A DNA stretch of 11,734 nt from Acidobacteriota bacterium (GTDB lineage: Bacteria; Acidobacteriota; Polarisedimenticolia; JAPUIV01), in the NCBI GenBank assembly GCA_027296665.1, contig JAPUIV010000145.1, forward strand, positions 1 to 11,734, read 5' to 3'. Position numbers and translations under genes: made by a program. This document shows positions 1 to 7,900 of this stretch, piece after piece. Within the stretch, counting starts at the first letter, position 1. Every line of letters begins with the position of its first letter. The notes below the pieces were generated by a model that had not been told where the DNA came from, searched no databases, and saw nothing but the letters and a program-made list of their open reading frames with translations.

Positions 1-2544
1 AACGAGAAGGGCGAGGTCGTCTTTGAACAGCACGATGTCGAAGTGCCGAGCTTCTGGTCGCAGCTGGCGACCAATGTGGTGGTCTCCAAATATTTCCGGG
101 GGCAACTCGACACCCCGGAGCGGGAACGGAGCGTCAAGCAGTTGATCGGCCGGGTCGCCGGGACCATCACCCGGTGGGGCCGCGAGGGAGGATATTTCCG
201 CACGGAGAAAGATGTCGAGGCGTTCGGCGCCGAGTTGACCCACCTTTTATTGCACCAGAAGGCTTCTTTCAATAGTCCGGTTTGGTTCAATTGCGGCGTC
301 GAGCCACACCCCCAGTGTTCCGCCTGTTTCATCAATTCGGTGGAAGACCGGATGGAATCGATCCTCGATCTCGCCAAGACGGAGGGGATGCTGTTCAAGT
401 TCGGCTCCGGTACCGGATCCAACCTATCGGTGATCCGCTCCTCGCGGGAACCGCTCGGCGGCGGCGGGACGGCCAGCGGCCCGGTATCCTTCATGAAGGG
501 CTACGACGCCTTTGCCGGTGTGATCAAGAGCGGGGGGAAAACGCGGCGGGCCGCGAAGATGGTCATCCTGAACATCGATCACCCCGACATCATGGATTTC
601 ATCACCTGCAAGGCGGAGGAGGAAAAAAAGGCCTGGGCCCTGATCGAAGCCGGATACGATTCCTCCTTCACCGGGACCGCCTACGCCTCCATCTTTTTCC
701 AGAACGCCAACCACAGCGTCCGGGTGACCGACCAGTTCATGCGGGCGGTTGAAGAGGACGGCATGTGGGAGTGCCGGGGCGTCAAGACCGGGGAAGTCAT
801 GGAAACCTACCGGGCCCGGGACCTGTTGACGAAGATTGCGGAAGCGGCGCATCTCTGCGGCGATCCCGGACTGCAATTCGATACCACCATCAATGAATGG
901 AATCCTTGCTCCGGAACGGCACGGATCAACGCGAGCAATCCCTGCTCGGAGTACATGTTCCTTGACGATACGGCCTGTAATCTGTCTTCCCTGAATCTCA
1001 TGAAGTTCCGGCGGCCCGACGGGGAGTTCGATACCGAAGGGTTCCGGCACGCGGCCGAGACCATGATCCTCGCCCAGGAGATTCTGGTCGGCAATGCCAG
1101 CTATCCGACCCCGGCAATCGACAGGAACAGCCACCGGTTCCGGCCCCTCGGCCTGGGCTACGCCAACCTGGGAGCGCTGTTGATGGCCCGAGGCCTCCCC
1201 TACGACTCCGACGCCGGGCGAGTCTACGCCGCCGGCATCACCGCGCTGATGTGCGGGACCGCGTACGCCATGTCGGCGCGCATCGCCGCGAGCCTGGGCC
1301 CCTTCGCCGGGTTCGAGAAGAACCGCGCGCCGATGCTTCAGGTGATCGAGAAGCACCTGGAACAGGCCAAGGCGATCGATCGGGAACAGCTTCCCGCGGA
1401 ACTGTACGAGAGCGCGGTGGATGCCTGGGACGAGGCGTACGCCACCGGCACCGCCTTCGGTTTCCGAAACGCGCAGGCGACGGTGCTTGCCCCGACCGGC
1501 ACCATCGCCTTCATGATGGACTGCGACACGACCGGAATCGAACCCGACATCGCCTTGATCAAGTACAAGAAACTGGTCGGCGGCGGCATGTTCAAGATCG
1601 TCAACCACACCGTTCCCCTCGCCCTCCAGAAGCTCGGGTATGAGATCCCCCGGATCCAGGTGATCCTCGAACACCTGGAGAAAGCGGAGACGATCGAGGC
1701 CGCTCCCGGACTCCAGCCGGAGCACCTGCCGGTGTTCGATTGCGCCTTCAAACCGGCGCGCGGGACCCGCGCGATCCATTATCGCGGCCACATCCTGATG
1801 ATGGCCGCGGTCCAACCCTTCCTCTCCGGAGCGATCTCCAAGACGGTGAACATGCCGGAGGAGAGCACGGTAGAGGAGATCGTCAAAACTTACTCGGAGG
1901 CGTGGAAACTTGGCATCAAGGCGATCGCCATCTACCGCGACAACTGCAAGCGATCCCAGCCTCTTTCCACCTCCATCAAGGAACATAAAGTGGCCGGGTT
2001 CCATCCGGACCGCAGGCGATTGCCCAGCGAGAGAAGGGCGATCACCCACAAGTTCTGCCTGGGCGGGCACGAGGGGTACATCACCGTCGGCATGTACGAT
2101 GATGGCATGCCGGGTGAGATCTTCGTGGTGATGGCGAAGGAAGGTTCCGCCGTTTCCGGCCTGGTCGATTCCTTCGCCACCGCGATCTCCCTGGCGTTGC
2201 AGTACGGCGTGCCGCTACAGGTCCTGGTCGACAAGTTCAGCCACACCCGGTTCGAACCGAACGGCTGGACCAATAACCCGAGCATTCCGAATGCCAAATC
2301 GGTCATGGACTACATCTTCCGCTGGCTGGAGAAGAAATTCCTGACCGGGGAGAATGATCCCGGCCGAACGGAAGTCCCGGTGGCGGTCGCTTTCCCGGCC
2401 CGGGGGGCGAGCGAGGCGGAAGAGAAACGGATCCTCGTTTCCCAGGGAGACGCGCCTCCCTGCAGCGATTGCGGGGAGATCATGATCCGGAACGGCGCCT
2501 GCTACGTCTGTCTCAATTGCGGGGCGACCAGCGGTTGCTCCTGA
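1..2544 (+). CDS. nrdJ: Vitamin B12-dependent (class II) ribonucleotide reductase, 5'-truncated by the window edge
   Basis: This cytosolic enzyme reduces ribonucleotides to deoxyribonucleotides with an adenosylcobalamin-generated thiyl radical. The frame is open from base 1, so the N-terminus lies outside the window; the GTG at 43 is internal to conserved sequence and is not the start. Numbering codons from base 1, 847 are present. FNSPVWFNCG carries Cys98, NASNPCSE carries Asn313, Cys315 and Glu317, and TACNLSSLNL carries Cys326. The 11-residue gap between Cys315 and Cys326 matches the thiyl cysteine and one of the disulfide cysteines of Thermotoga maritima NrdJ. The PTGTI loop begins at codon 498. 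A TSCPD-type domain spans about codons 670-785, and a Cys-rich tail (Cys821, 824, 834, 837, 840, 846) fits the redox-relay C-terminus of the family. No intein or frameshift is seen. The next gene starts 217 bp downstream and is functionally unrelated. An oxygen-independent, B12-using reductase is expected here; whether other classes exist in the genome cannot be seen. Confidence 0.96.
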   Translation, partial: NEKGEVVFEQHDVEVPSFWSQLATNVVVSKYFRGQLDTPERERSVKQLIGRVAGTITRWGREGGYFRTEKDVEAFGAELTHLLLHQKASFNSPVWFNCGVEPHPQCSACFINSVEDRMESILDLAKTEGMLFKFGSGTGSNLSVIRSSREPLGGGGTASGPVSFMKGYDAFAGVIKSGGKTRRAAKMVILNIDHPDIMDFITCKAEEEKKAWALIEAGYDSSFTGTAYASIFFQNANHSVRVTDQFMRAVEEDGMWECRGVKTGEVMETYRARDLLTKIAEAAHLCGDPGLQFDTTINEWNPCSGTARINASNPCSEYMFLDDTACNLSSLNLMKFRRPDGEFDTEGFRHAAETMILAQEILVGNASYPTPAIDRNSHRFRPLGLGYANLGALLMARGLPYDSDAGRVYAAGITALMCGTAYAMSARIAASLGPFAGFEKNRAPMLQVIEKHLEQAKAIDREQLPAELYESAVDAWDEAYATGTAFGFRNAQATVLAPTGTIAFMMDCDTTGIEPDIALIKYKKLVGGGMFKIVNHTVPLALQKLGYEIPRIQVILEHLEKAETIEAAPGLQPEHLPVFDCAFKPARGTRAIHYRGHILMMAAVQPFLSGAISKTVNMPEESTVEEIVKTYSEAWKLGIKAIAIYRDNCKRSQPLSTSIKEHKVAGFHPDRRRLPSERRAITHKFCLGGHEGYITVGMYDDGMPGEIFVVMAKEGSAVSGLVDSFATAISLALQYGVPLQVLVDKFSHTRFEPNGWTNNPSIPNAKSVMDYIFRWLEKKFLTGENDPGRTEVPVAVAFPARGASEAEEKRILVSQGDAPPCSDCGEIMIRNGACYVCLNCGATSGCS

Positions 2545-2572
2545 TCCAGGCCGATCCCGGGCCTGCGGATCA
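2542..2572 (+). terminator. Hairpin overlapping the nrdJ stop codon, possible terminator without a U tract
   Basis: TGATCC (2542-2547, starting at the TGA stop) pairs with GGATCA (2567-2572). Inside it AGGCC (2548-2552) pairs with GGCCT (2560-2564), leaving a 7-nt loop and a 2-nt bulge (2565-2566). The paired bases are seen directly. No run of T follows, so this is not a canonical intrinsic terminator; it could stabilise the 3' end or assist Rho-dependent termination. Confidence 0.35.
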
Positions 2573-2706
2573 TGATCAGTCTGCTGGGTTCGGGACCGTA
2601 CTCCTGATCTCAGGCTCTGAGTCCTCGAGGCCGTGCCCCGGCGGCCCGGAGACCGACGGACAGAACCTTACTACCCTCTTTTTCATGTAAGATACTTTCC
2701 CGGGAG

Positions 2707-2735
2707 GGAACCCGGGAGGCCTCTCCAGAGTAAAA
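2707..2735 (+). promoter_or_regulatory. Possible autoregulatory ECF promoter (GGAAC -35-like motif)
   Basis: GGAAC at 2707-2711 resembles the -35 element of many ECF sigma-dependent promoters. About 16-17 bases downstream lies AGTAAAA (2729-2735), which could serve as the -10. A start near 2742 would leave a short leader containing the GGGGAAGG ribosome-binding site (2749-2756) of the sigma gene at 2762. The -10 of ECF promoters is factor-specific, so the match rests on the -35 alone. The motif lies within a 9-bp direct repeat (CCCGGGAGG at 2699-2707 and 2711-2719). Confidence 0.2.
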
Positions 2736-2761
2736 CCTAATAGGATCAGGGGAAGGTCAGG

Positions 2762-3322
2762 GTGCCTACTGGGAATGACGAACGCCTGATCCGGGAAATT
2801 CTCGCCGGAGATGCCGACAGGTTCGAGGAGATCGTCAGGAGCTACCAGAACCGCATCGCCGGCCTTGCATTCCGGATGGGGGTCCGGTTCGACGACATGG
2901 AAGATGTGACCGTGGAAATCATGACGAAAACATTCCGGAACCTGCATCTCTACCGCCCGGATTACGCATTCTCCACCTGGATCTACCGGGTCGCCATCAA
3001 CCATATCCGGGACCACCACCGGAGGCGCAGGCGGGATGCCGGCCTGGAACCGATCTCCGAGCACCTGCCTGCCACCGGCACCGACGCCCTGCAGGCGGCC
3101 GGCGAAGATCAGCGCCGCCGGGAGATCCGGATCGCCCTGGCGCGCCTTCCCGAAAGATACCGCACCGCGATGATCCTGATGCACCTTGAGGAAAAGAGCC
3201 TGGCGGAGATCGCCGCGATCCTGAACCTCCCGGTCGGAACGATCAAGTCGAGACTGTCCCGCGGGCGGGAGAGACTCCGCCAGATCCTGATCCGGGAGTT
3301 TCCCCATCTGGGTGAAAAATGA
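2762..3322 (+). CDS. ECF-subfamily RNA polymerase sigma-70 factor (RpoE-like)
   Basis: A 186-residue alternative sigma factor of typical ECF size, with only regions 2 and 4. Region 2 covers about residues 20-88, with FSTWIYRVAIN at 70-80 (core-binding and -10 recognition segment) followed by a basic HHRRRRR patch. A short variable linker runs from about 92 to 118. Region 4 covers about 122-175; LPERYRTAMILMHLEEKS leads into the helix-turn-helix with LPVGTIKSRLSRGRERLR. The GTG start is chosen because GGGGAAGG (2749-2756) sits 5 bases upstream. Its TGA overlaps the ATG of the next gene (ATGA at 3319-3322), implying translational coupling with the anti-sigma factor. It probably directs transcription of envelope-related genes, including its own operon, when released; the regulon is unknown. 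Confidence 0.93.
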   Translation: MPTGNDERLIREILAGDADRFEEIVRSYQNRIAGLAFRMGVRFDDMEDVTVEIMTKTFRNLHLYRPDYAFSTWIYRVAINHIRDHHRRRRRDAGLEPISEHLPATGTDALQAAGEDQRRREIRIALARLPERYRTAMILMHLEEKSLAEIAAILNLPVGTIKSRLSRGRERLRQILIREFPHLGEK

Positions 3323-3942
3323 ATTGCCGAACCTATCGCCGCGAACTCGATCGGGAGATCCGGGGACTCCTCGTCCCGCCGGAACTGCAGGCCATGTCCG
3401 GGCACGCGCGGTCCTGCGCCGATTGCGCCAGGGAACGGCGAGCATGGCTCCGGATCACCGGCCGGATCCGGGCCGCCCTCCTGGTCACGCCCCGAGTCAA
3501 TTGCGTCTTCCGGGTGATGGCCAGGGTGCGCCAGGCCGTACCGGTTCTGGTTTTCGCCCACCGGCTCACCTCCCGGCAGTTCCTCTATTCCTTCTGGACG
3601 GCCCTGGCGATCGCCGCCGCCCTGGCAGTCGATACCGCCGTTCGCGCTCCCGGCGCCCTGCGGGATCTACCACTCATCAGGCTGGTCAACTGGGTCCCGG
3701 TATTTCTTGGCGATCTCGGTAAGTTCACCCTGGAATCGATCGATTTCCTGGTCCTCCTCCTGGCCGATCTACTTCGGATCCTGATCACCGGTGGAGACGG
3801 TCTGGAATTTCTCCTGCCGGCCAGAATGATCCTGACGGCCCTGCTGGCCGCCGCTGTTTTGTCAACCACCGCCGTGTTCATCCGCCGGGATCTCGTCAAG
3901 GAAAGCGGCAGAACCGGTCTCCACGATGGAGGTATCTTTTGA
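3319..3942 (+). CDS. Membrane-bound zinc-containing anti-sigma factor (ZAS type)
   Basis: A 207-residue protein immediately downstream of, and overlapping, the ECF sigma gene. Cys3 together with His29-x3-Cys33-x2-Cys36 (HARSCADC) matches the zinc-binding signature of ZAS anti-sigma domains, which clamp the cognate sigma factor. Hydrophobic segments at about 88-105, 142-156 and 168-187 predict a C-terminal membrane part with up to three passes, ending in a short basic tail. The family role is to hold the sigma factor at the inner membrane until a signal causes release by proteolysis or conformational change; assignment to this sigma factor is inferred from coupling. There is no separate ribosome-binding site gap: the start ATG shares ATGA with the sigma stop. 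Its own TGA overlaps the TTG start of the following gene. The signal sensed is not evident, and the membrane part shows no recognisable sensor domain. Confidence 0.83.
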   Translation: MNCRTYRRELDREIRGLLVPPELQAMSGHARSCADCARERRAWLRITGRIRAALLVTPRVNCVFRVMARVRQAVPVLVFAHRLTSRQFLYSFWTALAIAAALAVDTAVRAPGALRDLPLIRLVNWVPVFLGDLGKFTLESIDFLVLLLADLLRILITGGDGLEFLLPARMILTALLAAAVLSTTAVFIRRDLVKESGRTGLHDGGIF

Positions 3943-4979
3943 GACAGATCCTGAAGGGCGCGATTCTTCTTCCAGCCTGGATCATTTTGGCGGCCCTGGC
4001 GATCCCCCCCGCCATCGCCTCACCCGGGCCGGGTCTCGCGGCGGCACTGACCGGCAGGAACGAGGATGTTCAGTTCGGCGGGGAGGTTCACATCCGGGAG
4101 GGAGAAGTCCACCAAGGCGACCTGGTCGTCATCGGCGGAAGCGCCCGCATTGAGGGAGAAGTCCAGGGCGACATCGTGGTGATCATGGGCGGCCTGTACA
4201 TGTCGGGAAAGGGCAATCAGGACGTGGTGACGGTCCTCTCCACGGTGGAACTGGCCGATGGGGCGGTGATCGAGGGGTCCTTCGTCAATGTCCTCGGCGG
4301 CCTCGAACAGGCCTCCGAAATCGAGATCGAAGGAGATTTCGTCGACATTTCTTTCCTGGATCTATCCGGATTGAGCTTCCACGGGATCGGCGGGGGATTC
4401 CTCCATCTCCTGCTCCTCATCAAGGCCTTTTCATTGGCCATTCTGTTCGTGATCATCATCGTCATCGCGGCAGTCGCCCCCGAGAGGGTCGCCTTCGCCG
4501 GAAATGCCTTTCCCACAGACTGGCCCAAGGCTCTCCTGTACGGCGTGATCGCCTACTGCGTCTTCTTCATGGTCGCGTTCATTTTGTGCATCACGTTGAT
4601 CGGTATTCCGATCGCCATTGCCCTGTGCCTGGCCATGAAGGTGGCCAAGTGGATGGGATATGCAGCCATCTTCTTCATGGTGGGCGACCGCATCGGCAGG
4701 AACCTTTTCAACCGGGAGTTTTCCCTCTTTCCCTCCCTCCTCATCGGCTACCTGATCTTCGGTATCCTTAAATTCATCCCGTTGTTCGTGGGAGAGATGA
4801 TCTGGATGGGCCTCGCCGTTCTGGGCGTGGGGATCTCGCTGTCGACCCGCTTCGGATCGGGACAGCCCTGGTTCCAGGGAAAGAGCCGCCCGGCCCCGAG
4901 CCTACCCCCTGCGACTCCGCCAGGTGGGGAGGTCCCTCCCCCGCCGGCGCAATCCGAGGGAAGCCCGGCAATTACCTAG
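3939..4979 (+). CDS. Bactofilin-like polymer-forming domain protein with signal peptide and multiple membrane spans
   Basis: A 346-residue predicted inner-membrane protein. Residues 1-28 form a signal peptide ending near PPAIAS. Residues about 43-140 are a Gly/Val/Ile-rich repetitive stretch with short turns (EGEVHQGDLVVIGGSARIEG, then EGEVQGDIVVIMGG), the pattern of a bactofilin-type beta-helix. Hydrophobic spans follow at about 153-180, 197-225, 226-250, 262-282 and 284-302, then a proline-rich tail (about 318-346). The TTG start at 3939 is chosen over the ATG at 3926 (other frame) because GGAGGT at 3928-3933 sits 5 bases upstream and the leader makes a good signal peptide; TTGA overlaps the anti-sigma stop. 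The gene is the third of a coupled operon, suggesting it is a target or modulator of the sigma/anti-sigma pair, perhaps an envelope scaffold or stress sensor. Exporting a bactofilin fold is itself noteworthy, since classical bactofilins are cytoplasmic. Exact function is unknown. Confidence 0.8.
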   Translation: MRQILKGAILLPAWIILAALAIPPAIASPGPGLAAALTGRNEDVQFGGEVHIREGEVHQGDLVVIGGSARIEGEVQGDIVVIMGGLYMSGKGNQDVVTVLSTVELADGAVIEGSFVNVLGGLEQASEIEIEGDFVDISFLDLSGLSFHGIGGGFLHLLLLIKAFSLAILFVIIIVIAAVAPERVAFAGNAFPTDWPKALLYGVIAYCVFFMVAFILCITLIGIPIAIALCLAMKVAKWMGYAAIFFMVGDRIGRNLFNREFSLFPSLLIGYLIFGILKFIPLFVGEMIWMGLAVLGVGISLSTRFGSGQPWFQGKSRPAPSLPPATPPGGEVPPPPAQSEGSPAIT

Positions 4980-4989
4980 GGATTGCCGG
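4965..4989. terminator. Bidirectional hairpin spanning two convergent stop codons
   Basis: CCGGCAAT (4965-4972) and ATTGCCGG (4982-4989) are perfect inverted complements around a 9-base loop (4973-4981) that holds the stop codons of both convergent genes. The hairpin therefore forms in either transcript. No T run follows on either strand, so it is not a textbook intrinsic terminator, but its position at the only junction between the genes suggests a role in transcript ending or in blocking read-through. Confidence 0.45.
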
Positions 4990-7900
4990 CCAGGGTGACC
5001 GGCGTGAAGGAACGGCCCGGGTCGCCGCTGAGTAGAAAGCCGGCCCACCTCCACGGATGCATGGCGGCATCCCCTTCCTTCCTCAACATGGCGAGTTTTG
5101 CCTGGCGGAGCGCCGCCGCCGGAGATTCTCCGCGGATCAGGTGGCGATACATGATCTCCATCAATTCAGCGGCGGATTGGTCTTTCCGATCCCAGAGGCT
5201 CACGATCACCGATCGGGCGCCGGAGTAGATCCATGCCCGGGTCAGCCCTACCATTCCGTCCCCGCGCACCTGCCGGCCGAAACCGGTCCGACTGCCCGAC
5301 AGCACCACCAGTTCCGCTCCCAGATGAAGCCTGAAGATCTCGTTGAGCCGCAGGAGACCATCCTCGGCCGGTTCGGAACCGGCTCCCAGAAATACCCCGG
5401 AACCGACCGGAACTTCCTCATTGATCCATCCGGTCCCCGCGATATGAATGAACCGATATCTTTCGACATCGTCCGCTTTGACCACCGACTCCGCCGCCAG
5501 CGACCCGACCCATAAAGATCGTTCCTTCTCGCCGAACAGGTCACCGATACGGACAACCTCCTCATGCGCGAACGGCAGGGTTGGGATCTGCCAGGTCGGA
5601 GGCAAATTCGCCGTCGGCGGATCGCCGATCGCCAGCAAGACCGGCGAGTGCCCCTCCCGCGCTGGATAATTCCTGGTCCGGAGAAGACGCAACAGCGAGG
5701 CCGAAGAGAGATAGGAGATTTCGTGGGATTGAAGAAGATACCGTCCCGAGCCGGCCTTCCCCGGCACCCGTAGTGCCTCGAATGGCAAGTAATGGAGGAT
5801 CCCGTCGGGGATCACCAGCAGGGGGCCGTCCACGGGGAGGGAATCGGGTGGCAGAAGCGTCTTGGCCAGGGAGCGGGAGAGAGCGGCCAGATCGGATCCC
5901 GTACCGGTCCCGGCAGCCCGAAGCAGACCCAGAAAGTTCCGGACGGAGTTTTCGATTGCCTCTCGCGGAGGCAGTTCCCACCACTCCACCTCTCCCCGGC
6001 TCAGCCTCCAGAGGTAGGATGCCTTTTCCCCGAGGAGATAGGCCAGCATCACCTCGTCGGGACGCAAAAGCGCGCTTCTTACCTCCGCGGAAGAGATCGG
6101 TTCGGGATAGGCGATCTCGCTGTAATCGGGCGACGCGGCGCGGACTTCCGCCTTGAGAAGTTCCAGTTCATCGCCGATCTCCTCGAGCGATGCGCGGATC
6201 GGTTCCCGTTCCTCCGCCTCCCTGGGGCTGCGCAGATCGTCCTGGAGCTGGGTGATTCGGGCCAGGACCCGCGCCTCCCTGTTCCGCAGGTCCGGCTCGA
6301 TACGGCCGCTGAGGTCGGATCCGGTTCGGGCCAGAAGCCGGAGCAGATGTCCTGACCGCGCCTGTTCGGCCAGTTCTAAACCCCGGGCCGCGAGATCCGA
6401 ATCCAGAAAGGAACGCCCGTGGTTCCACAGCAACCAGACCACCTTTTCATGAAGGTCGGTCTCTTCCGTGAAAAGTGCGCCGGTCCGATTCTTCTCCAGC
6501 CGGTGCGGCCGGATCGTTTCCCGATGAGTGATCGCCTGCTGGTAGAACTTCAGTGCCTGGCTCCACTGTCCTGCGGCCTCCATGCATCCCGCGATGCCGG
6601 CCTCGGATCTCCACACCGCCTCGCTGGTGCCGGTGGCGGTCGCCCCGGCCAGCGCCTCCTCATACAGATCGGTGGCGGTGGCCAGCCGCCCCCGGGCGCG
6701 GGCGATCTCCCCGAGCCCCATCAGGCTCATCGCCTCGCCGCCCCCCTCACCGATTACCCGGAAGATCCTGAGCGCCTCCTCCATTTCCCCTTCCGCCTCC
6801 CCGGACTGGCCCAGGAGTTGAAGAAGATCGGCCAGCCGGAGGCGGCCGAAAGCGGAACCCCGGAGATCCTCGTTCTCCTCCCGCACCCGGATCGATTCCT
6901 GGAATTCCCGGCGCGCACCCTGGTAATCCCCTGTTTCCTTGAGAAGGATTCCCAACCGATCCCCCGCCCGCGCGGCGCCTGCCGGATCGGGGAGCGACAC
7001 CATCCGTTCCAATGCACTCGCCAGGAACGATTTCGCCTTTGCCGGATCGCCAAGCGATCGATAGATCTCGCCGAGCAGGCCCAGGTTCCCGGCCTCGCCT
7101 TGAAGATCCCCGAGCTCCCGGCGGATCCGCAAGGAAAGTTGCTGCAGGCGCAGCGCTTCCGGGAAATTGCCCTGCGCGAATCTCATCTTCCCGAATTGAT
7201 CGAGCAGATCCGATTCCCCTTTCCGGTTGCCGATCTCCCTTTCCCGTTCCAGCCCCTCCCGGAATACGGTCTCCGCCGCCCGGAAATCGCCGAGCCGCCG
7301 GTGTAGAATGCCGATGTCCCGGAGGGAGGCACTCTCGAATGTTCGCTCTCCGAGGGCGCCGAACAGTTCACGCGCCCGATCGAGATTCGGCAAGGCCCGG
7401 GAATAATCGGCAACGGCCAGAAAGACCCGTCCCAGGTCAAGACGGACCAACGCCTCTTCCTTCCGGAACCGGATCTCCCGGAGAATGAGAACTGCCCCCT
7501 CGAGCGCGGCAATCCCCTCGGCCCGATCCCCGATGCGGACGCGAAGGTTCCCGAGGCTGTGGAGGAGAAGGGCCTCACCGCGCCGATTCCGGAGACCGCG
7601 GTTGATGCCGAGAGCGGCCTCGAAACTGCGCAATGCCCTCCCGGGCTGTCCCCCCGCATCCTGAACCAGGCCGGTCTGGTACAGACTCTCCGCCTCACCG
7701 GCACGGTCCTTCAGCTCCCGGCGAATCGCCAGCGCGCGCAACTGCTTTTCCAGCGCCTCCTCGCCGCGGCCCGCCCGCAGGTCGATCCTCCCGAGCCCCA
7801 TGATCGCCTCGGCCTCGGTGGCGCGATCGCCAATCTGGAGTGCGATCCCCATCGCTTCCTGAAAAAATTGTTCCGCCCCTTCGACTTGACCCATGGCGAA

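Noticed and set aside
901..951. Two NPCS motifs 12 codons apart in nrdJ suggesting an internal duplication
   Set aside because: Only the second (NPCSE) is the active-site motif; the first fills a position where family members carry another short Cys-containing motif, and flanking residues are not duplicated.
424..2070. A 548-codon open frame on the minus strand inside nrdJ
   Set aside because: It lies wholly opposite a strongly conserved gene; its product is low-complexity Gly/Arg/Asp-rich with no family features, as expected from high-GC antisense frames.
2629..2683. GGCCG/CGGCC hairpin (2629-2646) plus T5 run (2679-2683) as an intrinsic terminator
   Set aside because: The T run is more than 30 bases away from the weak 5-bp stem, so the parts do not form a terminator.
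2576..3445. A 289-codon minus-strand open frame opposite the sigma factor
   Set aside because: It is antisense to the well-supported ECF sigma gene, has no recognisable domain and no convincing ribosome-binding site.
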